Source: Mycogone perniciosa (taxonomy: Eukaryota; Ascomycota; Sordariomycetes; Hypocreales; Hypocreaceae). Taken from it: a DNA stretch of 64,000 nt. The DNA lies in assembly GCA_025331125.1 (NCBI GenBank), contig JAOALB010000126.1:56819-120818 (forward strand). The letters are read 5' to 3'. Positions 13,154 through 24,401 of the stretch are shown piece by piece (the stretch's first letter is position 1; every line of letters begins with the position of its first letter). The position numbers were made by a program, and so were the translations under genes. The notes beneath the pieces were generated by a model. It ran no database searches. It had not been told where the DNA came from and saw only the letters and a list, made by a program, of their open reading frames with translations.

Positions 13154-14807
13154 TTATAGCCTCTCCTTTTGTCGGTTAACTACCTCCGTTGCCGCTAGCT
13201 GTGCCTGGGCTTTTGCGTTGAGTCGCCTCCACATCGCCTTGCGGCGCTCATGGCCATCGAGGAATGCCCGTACCCATTCCCTGCGGAACTGGGGTAGCTT
13301 GCGTCCCTTCCCTTCTTCTCCCTCCCCAGCGAGATCCCTTATTGTCTCAAAATAGTCCTCAAAATCAGGGGAAATGAGGGTGAATTTGACACCATCGCCA
13401 CGCGCCTTGATTCTTTCAGCTTCCCATCTCCGCATCTCTTCTACAGGCGGCAGAGTCGCCCGTCCTGCGAGGAGGCGTGCGGCAAGAACAGCCTGCCATT
13501 CAAAGACTTTGAAAGTCAATCCAGCGGCCACAGCACCAACAAAAAGTAATGTCGGGTCCTTCTGCCAGACGACATGCTGGTACAATTCTGGGATACGGTT
13601 GTTACGGACAGAGACCTGAGGAAGAAAGAGAAGAGACCAGCTATAACCAGTGCCAAATATAATGTAGTCAACATCCGGGATATAACTACCATCGACCAAG
13701 TGAACGGTTCTGTCCGAGACGTGCGTAATCGAAGGGTGGTTCTGTATCCTGGGGTGGTTGAATGCCTCGCCTCCAAAGTATCCATTGATGCTGTGTCCGA
13801 TTGTGATAGCATGAACAGGCGATTTGGCGGTATTGACGAGGTCGAATGCGATATCCACTCCAGAGACAGATTCACCGACGATAACAACACGCTACGACAA
13901 GAAAGTGTTAGATGTATCCCACACAACAACCCAGGATGGGGTAGGCCAACTACTACTTACCTTGTCTGCATATGGCTCACGACCGCGGAAATGCTTGCTA
14001 TGAATCACACTACCCGGCCTTGTCTTCTCAAAGTCTTCCAAACCTTCTATAGGGGGTACGTAAGGTACCCAGAAATGTCCACTTGCAACAACAACGGCGT
14101 CAAACCACTCAACCCACCAGTAATCACTCTGATCCCCATCTTTTCGAAGAACGACTTTCCATTCTGTACCGACCTTTTCCACCCTCTCCACTGTGGTGTT
14201 GTAAGAAACCAGGTCGCCATAGCCTCTCCGGTCAACAAGACCCTGGATATACCTCTGCCTCACATCCCATTTGCGGAACGGTGTGTCGGGACCATGGTTT
14301 GAAATCGACAGCTCGCTTCGCTCTTCAGAGATTGGTTCCTGGCTGAACTGCATCGGCAGGAAGTCGATGTTGGTCTCTAAGTAAGGATACACAGAGGACT
14401 CGACAAAACGGGGCTGTTCAAGCTTGGGCTTTTGTGCTGGGGGTGTGTCTGGAATAGATAGCGGAGGGTCAGCTGTACGCGTGGCTAATGAAGCGAAATT
14501 GGATAGCGTAGGAGGTCGGGACGAGTCGCCTATCCTAAGATGAGTACGGAGTAGAAACAGCGCCAAACATCAGCATCATTCATGTCCCGTTCAATTCTTT
14601 TCCCCTCGGCACGAGCAACGGATTGAAATGGAACAAAAACAACAATAAATATCTTGAAGCGCCATACCAACATCCTCCAGGTTTTTCCCGGCGCTCAAAC
14701 ACACGAATGATATTGAATGCCTTCTCCCGTGCCAGCGCATCAATAGCAATGGCACCTGCTGGTCCAGCGCCGATCACGGCGACTCGTTTCACAGGCACAC
14801 CAACCAT
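13154..14807 (-). CDS. Flavin-containing monooxygenase (FMO family), 483 aa, three exons
   Basis: Predicted NADPH- and FAD-dependent enzyme that oxygenates a soft nucleophile (N or S) on a small molecule. Exons are 14,807-14,668, 14,534-13,961 and 13,891-13,154. Introns of 133 and 69 bp have GTATGG..TAG and GTAAGT..TAG ends, and the joined frame stays open. The start at 14,807 was chosen because the FAD-binding GAGPAG motif follows at residues 13-18. An FMO-type G-x3-H-x3-F motif (GSVIHSKHF) lies at 221-229, the NADPH-binding loop is GESVSG at 244-249 (first exon-3 residues, the second Gly replaced by Ser), and the late FGTGY motif is at 317-321. About 480 residues is a normal length. It is divergent from the MFS permease at 15,860. 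There is no RIP damage. The substrate is unknown; other class B flavoprotein monooxygenases are the main alternative. Confidence 0.9.
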
Positions 14808-14966
14808 GACTGAGAAGGGAAGGGAAGGGGTTCTAAAGATCGATCGTTTCCAATAGCGATCCAGAGTATGGAGTCTGAAGTTCGACTGTAGGAAGCTGAG
14901 GGGAAGAACTTGACGCGTGGTGAGCCAAGGCACGTTTGGTTTATAATAGATTTCTGAGCGCCATTA

Positions 14967-15268
14967 CCCGTTGGTCTGGTACTTTGTAAATACCAACTAA
15001 AAGGACTTCGCCTTTTAGTTAGCCACAAAATCTCTGAGCCACCCTAATACCCGGGCCAGGAACAGGATCATATGGGGCTCCCTATAGGGAGTTGTTAGTG
15101 CATAGGTCAAACATCCAAATCGATAATTTTCGCAAAAATGGAAAATGTACTTAGCCGACCACCCATTTTATATGAGTGGCTCGGGTACTGAGGTGGCTCA
15201 GAGATTTTATGCCTTTTTAAAAGGCGAAGTCCTTTTAGTTGGTATTCACGAAGTACCAGACCAATGGG
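14967..15268. mobile_element. 302-bp MITE with ~95-bp terminal inverted repeats and TA target duplication
   Basis: The left arm (14,967-15,060) begins CCCGTTGGTCTGGTAC. The right arm (about 15,178-15,268), reverse-complemented, begins CCCATTGGTCTGGTAC and continues to match over about 90 bases, including AAATCTCTGAGCCACC. Flanking TA dinucleotides (14,965-14,966 and 15,269-15,270) fit a Tc1/mariner-type TA target duplication. Each arm holds a nested palindrome, AACTAAAAGG and CCTTTTAGTT separated by ACTTCG on the left. It has no coding capacity, so it would be non-autonomous. It sits in the shared promoter of the FMO and MFS genes. Confidence 0.85.
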
Positions 15269-15573
15269 TAGTATGCTTTGTGGTGGCTTTATGAAACCTT
15301 CCAGGTTCTCCATGCAAGTGATTACAATACATGCAATACACTGTGATAATAGATACGAGGTACGAAATCTGATAGCATGAATAATGGCGCAGCTTTAGTA
15401 TACTAGGTTATAACGTGAATTATGGGCCTCATCACGCCATCTGATCAATGGATGAGATCTGGGCGGGGTTCTAACGCAAGGTGATAAGCCCAAATACCTG
15501 CCGGAAACATTGTGAGATCGTGACAAAAAGGAAGACAAAGGAAGAAACCTCCGTATCACCTCGCGAGCTATTG

Positions 15574-15650
15574 ACGTCTCACCAATCTCTAGTCATTCTA
15601 CGAGGAGGCAAGTGGAGTCATACGACAAGCACGTCATTGTGGTGAGACGT
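15574..15650. promoter_or_regulatory. Perfect 11-bp inverted repeat upstream of MFS gene
   Basis: ACGTCTCACCA at 15,574-15,584 is matched exactly by its reverse complement TGGTGAGACGT at 15,640-15,650, with a 55-bp loop. The left arm overlaps a CRE-like TGACGTC. It may be a paired transcription-factor site or the termini of a tiny insertion; no target duplication is evident. Confidence 0.4.
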
Positions 15651-15859
15651 TACGGTACTTAATATTAATAAAACGATGGAGTAAGTCTCTGCTTTAATAT
15701 TCAGGAATGTAGCCGAGATGGAGCGCTTGATATCTTAAATGTAAAGCATTGCCCAATTAATGATTGAACTGTTTCATATTGCATGTTTTGCAATGCCGTA
15801 AGCATACCTGCTCATAGACTCCACATCTATTTATCTCACAAAGATCGTAACAAGAAGCA

Positions 15860-17732
15860 ATGGTACATCGAGTGGGTGACAAAAAGCTGGATGGCTTTGG
15901 AAGTAGTCCCTTGCCAGACGAATTCGACCTCTCAACACGGTCAGAAGAACAGCAGGAATGGGATGCCGCTGAAGAGTCCAAGGCTCGTTTGAAGTATATC
16001 CGTGAGATGTCTCCATTGCAAAATATATTTGCTAACCTTGATTGTAGGGTAGACTCATCCGTGCTACCTCTTCTCTTCCTAGGTCTTCTTGTTTTCCAAC
16101 TTGACCGAATGAATATCGCGAGCGCCCTAACAGGAGGATTTGCAACGGATATCAATATCGACCAGTCCACGGTTAATCTGGGTAACCAGCTCATGTTCAT
16201 GGCCATTGTCGTTTTTGAGATTCCCTGCAACATGGCTCTGCAGCGCATCGATCCGCGCAAATGGATATCGGCCCAAGTCTTTATATTCGGCTTCATTGCA
16301 ACAATGCAGATATTCATCAGGAACTGGCAAGCCTTTCTCGCTATGAGACTACTGCTTGGGTTTTCTGAGGCAGGCTACATCCCTGGAGCTTGTTATACGT
16401 TGTCAACTTGGTACACAAACCGGGAGTTGGCAAAGAGGACAGCCATATTCTTTTTTGGCATGTTTGGTGGAAACGCCATTAGTCCTCTTCTTGCTTCAGG
16501 TGTCTTGCAGTTGGATGGACAACAAGGCCTTCGAGGATGGCAATGGCTCTTTCTACGTAAGACACGATCATGCCCACATCATCTGCGGCACATGTATGTC
16601 TGAGGACTCATGATTACCAAGAAGCTAACTCATTATATCGTTTCGGAATAGTTGAAGGACTTTTCACCATCTCAGTCTCCGTTATGCTGCTGATGTTCCT
16701 CCCCGGATCACCGTCTAATCCGAAGCCTCTGCTCACACCAGGTTTGATTAGAATCTCTGAGTCTGAAGCAGTGATCCTGCAGAAGCGTCTTCAACTAAGT
16801 GATGTAAATGGAGGAATGGATGGGGATTTCCAGGGTCTCAAGAAAATCCCTTTATCGGTTGTCTGGAAGACTGTATCTCACTATCGCCGGTGGCCACACT
16901 TCGTTTCGACATTCGTCGTGTTTTCGACGTGGAGTCCCCTGACCACCTATACGCCGTCAATCATTCTGTGAGTTCTTGAAGGTATAGACAAAATGACAGT
17001 GCATATACTGATATGCCGTCGCAAAGGTCACTAGGCTTTGACAAAGTACAAGCCAATGCGCTCGCCGCTGTCGGTGCATTCCTCGCTCTTGCGGTTGTCT
17101 TTCTTTTTGCCCTTATCAGCGATCAAACCAACAACCGTGGAGCTTCCGTTATTGCCGCCCAGACCTGCTACCTAGTCACCTTGATCGTGGCCCACCAAAT
17201 CCAGCCGCATGTAGGCAAATGGTCACGCTGGGGCCTCTGGACAGCAGTCAATAGCTTTGCTGTTGGATACCACCCAGTTCACAACACCTGGGTACAGCTC
17301 AACTGCCAAGACCCGAGAGAGCGGAGTATCAGCATCGCGTAAGTTGTTGTCACACATTGTGTCGCTGTGATAAACCAGCGCACCTTTAGATACAACGACT
17401 GACATGTATCAAAGAATGTGGGTCATGGCTGCCATCAGTGGTCTATTGGCTGGAGCTCAATACTTTCAGGCAGACGATAAACCACTGTAAGTCTTCCACT
17501 AACACATGTTCCCTCTTCCAAGCTATAATTATTTAGAAACTGTTATCTCTAACTTGCCTTTCCCCCATAACTTAGGTATTCCAACGGTTTGTGTACAATG
17601 GCTATTATGGTGTCAGTAGGCATAGTGAGTTCGGCTGTACAGATTACCGTGTACCTTTTTCATAATAGGCATGTTGCCCAAGGAAGGCACCAGCTCACGG
17701 ACGGATCTAAACCTAGAATATATGTACCATGA
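15860..17732 (+). CDS. MFS permease, anion:cation symporter (Dal5/allantoate-type) family, 517 aa, five exons
   Basis: Plasma-membrane or organelle secondary transporter, probably for a small organic anion or vitamin-like solute. Exons are 15,860-16,556, 16,652-16,967, 17,027-17,338, 17,415-17,486 and 17,576-17,732. Introns are 95, 59, 76 and 89 bp, and the spliced length (1,554 nt) keeps one open frame. After a hydrophilic N-terminus of about 65 residues come about 12 hydrophobic segments. Family motifs are VLPLLFLGLLVFQLDRMNI at 68-86, RLLLGFSEAGYIPG at 163-176 and WYTNREL at 184-190. The third intron's acceptor was set at 17,414 because the nearer AG at 17,389 gives an immediate stop; this is the least certain junction. 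Length fits the family. It is divergent from the FMO gene. The substrate cannot be inferred. Confidence 0.88.
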
Positions 17733-17995
17733 TGTTTACAGCCCACCCATTTTAGAGCACTCGACCTCAGATACGACACACACCGTATTGGTCCATAGCT
17801 CTCTTCACTCCCCATTCCACTTTCACAAGGGAACATGTAGATACCTAGAGTTATAGTACGCTACAATCTGCCTCGAAATGATTGTCATCCAATAACTAAG
17901 CCGTCGGATGACTCGGGGTAGTAATACCACTAAGAATACGAGGTAATAGACCGTCGTCAATGGTTACGAAGAACGCGTTTGATTCCCCACTATAA

Positions 17996-19167
17996 ATTGG
18001 CCGGCTCAGTCAAACCCCACCTAGTAGACCAATAGGGCCCTTTCAAGCCGGAAGCATCTCCCGAAAACCTCGTGCGGCACGACTCCGTCGTCGACACAAT
18101 GCGAACCCAGAGCCGTACACGCAGAGTGAGGAAGACGCGGATGACAACCAGTCACTCAGAAGCGATGAAGAGGAATTTTCTTATGATCCAGAAATCCTGG
18201 ACCAGACAGACACAGAATGGATGAAGACTCTTCATGTCTTGTTACCCGCACACGAGGACCTAAGTGTAGACTTGTAAGCACCACGCTTTTCCTATACCAG
18301 TCGACACTACCTTTTCTGTATTCTTCATGTCATCTTTCGGCTTATGTTATGGTTCATTTGATTTGAAGGCCATTACGATACTCAGACTGACAATTCCGGG
18401 GGCTTCATACGCGGTCCTGGAGAATACGTGGATTCTGGAATAGTTCAGGTTGACCCTAATCCGGCGTTTCCATCTTATCCCAACTTCCAGTGTTACGATG
18501 GTGTTTTCCCGTTTCACTGGTGTTGTTTCCAATCCCTGTGTATGGTACTTGGCCGGAACACTGATCTCGATGGGGCTGAGATGTATAAGCTCTTTTGGGC
18601 TATGGCTGAGGCGTCTGACATTTGCGCAACACGCCTAGAGAATCTCAATTACGGTGATCCAACTCCCCGAAACGAGCAGTGGTGGACCGCAGATGCCGGT
18701 ACAGAATTCTTCGTTGCACATCCAATGGAATCAACTGGCCTGAATGAGCGGGTACAAGATATCATGCAAAGCTTCCAACCCTATTCTCCAATGGATCTTT
18801 CCTCACGTATTAGATATGATCCGTTCCAGAAGTTATCTCCAGAGCTACTGGGGATTATTAGCTCGTTTCTCCCAGTCGATGAGATGATGTCTTGGATGAC
18901 AGCCTCATGGACTGTCAACGTTTGCTTGCACGATAATGGAAGTGTCAGATCAGAATCACCATGCCATGGGCGTTTGAAGTTCATGAGCTTCTGAAAATCG
19001 ACGAGGAATGTGACAGCAACTATAAGAAGGTCTTCTTGTGGCTATTGAAGGTTACTAAACCTCAACACTTCCCAAGGGATACATCATTACCAAATTTACG
19101 CCTTATGAATCGCCGACGAATCTGGCATGTATGCGAGCAGCTTGCTGCCTTCTATGATCGGGAATGA
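17996..19167 (+). pseudogene. F-box protein gene, frameshifted and lacking an in-frame start
   Basis: The translation matches the long fungal F-box family. An acidic stretch with SYDPEILDQTDTEW (from about 18,179) is followed by a probable intron (18,264-18,368, weak GTGTAG donor), then GGFIRGPGEYVDSG and VFPFHWCCFQ. The F-box itself, DPFQKLSPELLGIISSFLP, is near 18,820-18,876. The family's MPWAFEVHELL and RRRIWHVCEQL segments lie in another frame at 18,961-19,167. The switch between frames near 18,930-18,960 cannot be an ordinary intron, so one indel is likely. No ATG lies in frame between the upstream stop at 17,993 and the conserved region. Base composition is normal, so the damage is not RIP. 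An F-box protein would recruit targets to an SCF ubiquitin ligase, but this copy is probably dead. Confidence 0.7.
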
Positions 19168-21150
19168 TTGTCTGCGATGGAATATCCATCATTGGTATAC
19201 TGCATTAGAGACAACCACCATATTGCTTGCCCCTTCGCCAATGTGGTGAACATTGAACCAACCTATGATTGGTTTCTGAGAATTATGCTGTCGAAGCTGT
19301 AGGTTTGTTCCTTGACATTGCTGAGGTCCCTCCCTGATGTATTTGTATATGACAGGCTCAAGTAACCCTTCATATATATCACTTACGGCCGCGGGCTTTT
19401 TGCCTTTTCGATGTTCAATACCGTGTTGCTTGATCTTGATACCACACCAAATACTACACCGAATGTGTAATTACCCTCACCCACCCTTTTTCAACTGCAG
19501 GACCTTTACCAATCAAACCCATATCTCCCCGCAAAGTATGCGAAAGAAAACACTTCAAGCCAACCAGACTATTTCGGGGCCGTCCTCTTCTTCTACTGCT
19601 TCTGCTGCCTGGGGGGGCGGGGGCTCATCGTACCTTGGCTCTTGTTCCACCAGAATGGTGGAATGCCGGCATCCTCAGCTTCCCGTATGCAATAGATAGC
19701 CGAATAGCTCCATATTTGCTTTTACTTGATTTCATCTTGCTACCTTGCCTTGATCTCTCTAAAGTCGCGTCAAGTTATACCTTGCGGAATTCAGTCCGAA
19801 TCTTAACTAGGACAAATCTAGATACATGAACTAGCTCAACAACTAATTTGGGAAAAGTAGGATAAGTACCACCTACGGTAATTTCACCTATGTATCTGTC
19901 AACTGCAATATAACTTGCACTATCAGCTGCAATTGCTGAGGTGTACACTTCACTTTTGCTGGTCTGGTACAACGGTTTACATCATCATCTCTCTCCCACA
20001 TCACGGTCAATTTAGTTCCCTGCCTATCATTCTTCATTCTCACCATCTCGGAACCACAAACTCCACCAATTGCCGAGTCACGGGCGTCCAGATGAGGTTT
20101 TGCAAAACCCGTAGGTAAAATGGCGCCTCTAGCTTTGGATGTAGAGGCCGATTGGACGCCATCAGTCTGGAATTCCTGAGTGCGTTGGTAGTACTACTCC
20201 CAGTATTCGCATATCTCTCCATGCTCTCTGTTCTGGATTTCTCATGCCATGTCGCTCTTTTTGGGCATCCACTGTCAACCATTTCTTCTCACGTATTCAA
20301 CACACTTGAATAGGTTTATGGAATTACATATTTACACAAATAATTTCAGGTGCTTCCCTTAATAGTGTTAACCCGCTTTGTCGGCTTCAATGCAGTCGAT
20401 TCGCTTTTGACGAGCCGGAGATTCCAGCCAGACGATTTACATTTCAGCACCGACACTACATTACCGATGTCCACGTATCAGCCCATCAGGCTTGGCAGTT
20501 TTCTCTTCGATACAGAGCAGGTCATGCCACCGCCATCTGGGACACGGGTATTCTCAACATTAGTGGTGTCATAACAACCAGCTATCCATTCCCAACACGC
20601 CACGTCTGTTTGTAGTTTTGGCGTACCTATAACGACGCCGACGATGCCTGGGCTGACTGGAGCATCATTCAATGGCCATCCGTGTTTGTGTCGGCAATAG
20701 TACTACTAGTGTATTTTCAAATTTTCGCCATTCCGGAATAGACGAGAGCAACCAAAACCATGGCCAGTGGCTGATGAATCTGTTCAGCCTGGTCCGTGAG
20801 CTATTTGCGGCTGACCAAGGGCTGCCCTGTCGAGCGGACAGTTGGCGTAGCCTGCCCCGGAGTCTATTTTGATAGAAATACGGCGCTTAAATGAACGTGG
20901 ACTTGGGGAATATGGAGTGTCTCATTGGGTTCCTGTTGACATAACATGATGGATCGACGAGGAGACCAGTCTGTCTTCCAGACCAAGCCAACACACACCC
21001 TAGAAAGAACGGAATAGGATCATCGAGTTCATTATCTTAAAAAACATGTTGTATCAATCTACCCAATTAATCAAATGCTAGCAGTATCGCGATACATGCG
21101 GCTTGACACAAAGGCAATAGTAAATACGCAAGCAATTGTGGTTTGCGTTA
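19168..21150. other. Intergenic region, no intact gene
   Basis: About 2 kb of normal-composition DNA. Small open frames (19,337-19,699 plus; 20,040-20,282 minus; 20,672-20,872 plus) lack recognisable motifs. One 89-codon fragment at 20,349-20,615 looks more protein-like and is listed separately. The region may contain further decayed exons of the F-box gene, but I cannot support that. Confidence 0.4.
20349..20615 (+). pseudogene. Possible exon fragment, unrecognised
   Basis: An open frame of about 89 codons starts just after a TTTCAG acceptor-like site and ends at TAG. It contains RRFTFQHRHYITDVHVSAHQ and WDTGILNISG, a composition typical of a globular beta-rich protein. There is no start codon at its left end and no clear partner exon. 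It could be the decayed C-terminal part of the F-box gene upstream or an independent relic. Confidence 0.25.
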
Positions 21151-21863
21151 CTAGGATGAATTGGCAGCAGCAGCAGCAAAAGGGCTGAAGTCAAGGGGCA
21201 CCCTCTCACCCATCCAAATGGCTTGCTGAGAGTGGTTGCGGAGTTCAGCCTCGACTGCTGACTCGCCCTCCTCTGGGACCGTGTTTGGGTGGATGAGGGC
21301 AGACAAAGGCCCCCGCCATATAGCCAACCAGGGTATAAATGCCCCAAACTGCGCTGGTGTGAACAGATTGACTTCAAACATGGCAACAGGGTGCGGGCCA
21401 ATCGGTCGATCCCAGAAGCGGTAGATTCGCAACTCGGGGACTTTTATTGACATCAATTAGTAAAGGGCAAAGAAAAGGGATTGCGTAGCTGTCAGTCTTG
21501 AACATAGAGACCATTACGCACATTCTCGCCTGATGCGCTCCCATAAGTCGCGTGCATACTTGGCTTGCTGCTTGTTTTCTTGAAAATAATAGATGTGCAC
21601 ATCACTTGGAGCGTAAGTCAGTCCCGGTAGCCATAGACAAGGTTTGTCACTTCATCGAGAATGAAAAGAGCAGGATAAACTCACAAGCCACCTCGATGAC
21701 CTTTGTCCAACGGATCAATAGAATGATCATAAGCCTCGCTCAGTCCCTCGCGCTTGGGATTGACGAGGCTCTTCCCATCTTCGCTCTTCTCCTCGGAAAG
21801 CGCAGGGGCATCTTCGTAGCCTGTCAGCGGCGCAGGATAATTGTATTTCAGCAGGTTGGCCAT
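21151..21863 (-). CDS. DOPA 4,5-dioxygenase-family protein, 183 aa, three exons
   Basis: Member of the small DOPA 4,5-dioxygenase family, non-haem-iron aromatic ring-cleaving enzymes; in most fungi the true substrate is unknown. Exons are 21,863-21,685, 21,604-21,522 and 21,440-21,151. Introns of 80 and 81 bp have GTGAGT..AAG and GTGCGT..AAG ends, and the frame closes exactly (552 nt). Conserved positions after splicing are GFDVHIYY at 59-66 (His63), the long RIYRFWDRPIGPHPVAMFEV block at 92-111 (His104), LIHPNT at 136-141 (His138) and NHSQQAIWMGE at 156-166 (His157). The His residues are the likely metal and catalytic positions. No signal peptide is seen, so it is probably cytosolic. A 9-bp minisatellite lies about 210 bp upstream. 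There is no RIP damage, so it is likely functional. Confidence 0.9.
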
Positions 21864-22076
21864 TTTGTGTGTTGATAGGGTTGGATGCTTTGCGTAGAAG
21901 GATCAGATTAACGATGCTGGATGGAAGATGGAGAGTGTCTCATGACGTGATTGCTGACTCTGGAGGATTAAGTTAATTAGTCAGCAAGTGTATCCACGTA
22001 GTACATTCTCGTCTCCACCATTCGGGTATCGTCGGTGCCCCAATGCCCAATTATGTGAATGTGAATATACGGAGTA

Positions 22077-22203
22077 CAGAATATGCAGAATATGCAGAAT
22101 ATGCAGAATATGCAGAATATGCGGAATATGCAGAATATGCAGAATATACAGAATATGCAGAATATGCGGAATATGCAGAATATACAGAATATGCAGAATA
22201 TGA
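22077..22203 (+). repeat. 9-bp minisatellite, about 14 copies of AATATGCAG
   Basis: Tandem 9-bp units (GAATATGCA and single-base variants with CGG or TACAG) run without spacer from about 22,077 to 22,203. Because the unit is a multiple of three, all frames stay open and give artefactual repeats such as QNM, AEY and ICR. It lies just upstream of the dioxygenase start, in its likely promoter. Confidence 0.95.
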
Positions 22204-23290
22204 TAGATACTTGCTTCCGCTATTGTAGCACTATTACTCCATATTACATACAGCAAGGCCAATAAGCAATTAAACCGACGGAAAACAGTGTCGCAGAGTC
22301 AGCTTCTTCAAAGGCCAGTCTTTGGGCGTTCAGTTCAGGAAGCTGCTATGTAGAACTATGTACTACCCACATAGATAGAGATGGCCCAGCATGCCCTTTG
22401 CCTTAATTGGAGATCGGAGATCGGCCGCCTTGGTGGTGGATGCTACGAGTACATTATCACCATCACCGTTGCCATCTCTATCCTCCTGTTAGGACGCTTA
22501 GTGGTGCTTGGAATCACAGCAGCAACTAGTGAGGATGGTTGTCAGAGGATTAACTCGTGTTTACCTCACAAGCCGTTCTAAGATAAGATGACTGATATGC
22601 AGAACTTTTGGCATTTAATACCTATTGTTTGATGAATTTTGCGTGATAAAAGTTGGTCTACAAGAAGGTAGCAAGAAACTGAAATCATAGCAAGCATTTG
22701 TACTAATGCGACATAAATAGCTCGGCTCTATGGGCAGCTCTGAAGTCTGTTTCTTGCCATGAAGACTAGATATTGGAGTGACTTCGATCTAAAATGACTA
22801 TGAAAATGGCATATTAGACCATAGGTTTGCAATAGTTGTGACCCGGATCGACGATAGGCTCTAAGAATTTGATTTGAGGAAATAACCAATGATGATACGG
22901 TCAGCTAATCATTGCACTGGAGTTCGAAGTCATTGGTCATCTGCCTTACTACCTTGCAGCTTTGGATGAGCATTGAAGAAGGACCGATTCTCATCTCGAA
23001 GATTGAAGCAAAGAATCTTGGTTAAAAATTTGCTACGGACAGGCTAGATTTATATACTAATCCAATGAGGCTGACGAGGCCACTGGTTAGGTGGCACATT
23101 GATATTAGGCCCAAGTAAGCTCGACGAGTAGTCTTTACCACCTTTTGACATGCATCGACAAAGAGAGCATGAATGTGATGAACCACCCTAGCACTGAATA
23201 GTTAAATCTCGGCTCTGTAGAATCAACCACCCATAAACCACTGGTGATTTGACTTGGAAATGTCCATAATATTCCAACTTGAGATGTTTG
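22204..23290. other. Right part of the gene island, no supported gene
   Basis: About 1.1 kb of normal composition. A 66-codon frame at 22,381-22,581 has one hydrophobic segment but no other support. Nothing else is recognisable. The island ends near 23,290, where TpA-rich DNA resumes within a few tens of bases. The AT-rich spacer 23,291-23,604 also holds nothing identifiable. Confidence 0.4.
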
Positions 23291-23604
23291 TTAAGATATT
23301 AATTTTAATTAAAGTGTAAAATAATATATTTAAAGAACGTTTAGTTTTTTATTAAAAAGCCCTTTTTAATAAAACTATTAATATTTACTATTATTTTATT
23401 TCTTTTAAAAGGAAATTAAAGTAAAGTTAAGACTATTTATTTATTTAAGTTTAATAAAGCTTGAAATATAAAAGGTATAAGTAATTTAATATAATAAATA
23501 CTTTAACTTTTATAACCTTAAAAAATATCTTAAAGTTATATAATATAAAGGATATAGTAAACCTGCCTTTTAAGATATTACTAAAAACAAGGATTATAAT
23601 AACC

Positions 23605-23870
23605 TGTCGCGGAGCGCGGCACAGCTATGTGGAGTATAGAGAGAAATAGGAATAAAGCTTAATTCTAGTAATAAATATGCCGTAATGGCCTCACTATATA
23701 TACACATAGCTAATACAAAGGAAAACGTAGAATGTATATATTGTAAGCGCCTATATAGTTTTATATATCGCTTACGCGATATATATATCAGCTAGTATCT
23801 GCTATATAAGCAGATAATAGCTCCCTAGCGCTAATAAGTAGTAGGTCCTTAGCCTACCTAACCTAATATA
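23605..23870 (+). repeat. Left LTR
   Basis: Starts TGTCGCGGAGCGCGG and ends CCTAACCTAATATA. It is the least mutated of the three LTR copies in the window. It contains a palindromic TATCGCTTACGCGATA core. Confidence 0.85.
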
Positions 23871-24401
23871 CCCCCTACTTAATAAGGCTATTCCTAGTGC
23901 TTTATTAACTGCTATCCCAGTTTATTTATAGTATTGTAACTGTCTGGCCGCGCTTTTAAAGCTTCTTTTACTTAGTTAAAAGCTCCTTTATTGTAAATAT
24001 ATATTAATATTTTATTATTAAAAGTAACAGGGATATAAAGGCTATAGCTATTATTAATTTATAATAATAGGAAGTTAAATAATAAAGCTCTTTAAATAGG
24101 TAAACTAATTTTAAACAGTTAAAATAAATATATTTACTATCCTTTAGCCTTATTCTTTACTTTCCTTTATTAGTTATTAATATTATTATTATTATTATTA
24201 ATAGCAGTATTAGCAGTATTAATATAGCCCTAGTAAATATTATACTTTTCGCGTATTCTTTTTATAATATACTTTTATTAACTAATAATAAAATTATAAA
24301 ATAAGAATACCTTTTTAGTTAAATATAGTTGCGGTTGCCCTTTAAAGGTGGCTTATTATAGCGTTAATTGTCTTTAAGCGGCTATACCTATTACTGCTTT
24401 T

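Larger units (their letters stand above)
14808..15859. promoter_or_regulatory. Divergent FMO/MFS promoter region with inserted MITE
   Basis: This 1.05-kb gap separates two outward-reading start codons and must hold both promoters. It contains a 302-bp MITE (14,967-15,268), only 160 bp upstream of the FMO start, and a perfect 11-bp inverted repeat (15,574-15,650) about 210 bp upstream of the permease start. TGACGTC and ACGTCA, which resemble CRE/bZIP sites, fall at 15,572 and 15,631. Transcription starts cannot be placed from sequence alone. Confidence 0.5.

Noticed and set aside
13574..14302. 242-codon plus-strand open frame
   Set aside because: It lies antisense to FMO exons 2 and 3 and intron 2. 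The minus strand has family motifs and consensus splice sites, so this is a shadow.
15783..16346. Short frames on both strands over the permease first exon
   Set aside because: They overlap the well-supported MFS reading frame and lack motifs.
22077..22203. CRISPR-like array
   Set aside because: The 9-bp units are contiguous, with no unique spacers, and the genome is fungal.
21988..22265. Overlapping frames with QNM, AEY, ICR and HIL repeats on both strands
   Set aside because: They are by-products of a 9-bp minisatellite that keeps every frame open.
22381..22581. 66-codon frame with one hydrophobic segment
   Set aside because: No domain, coding bias, splice or neighbour support; compatible with chance in normal-composition DNA.
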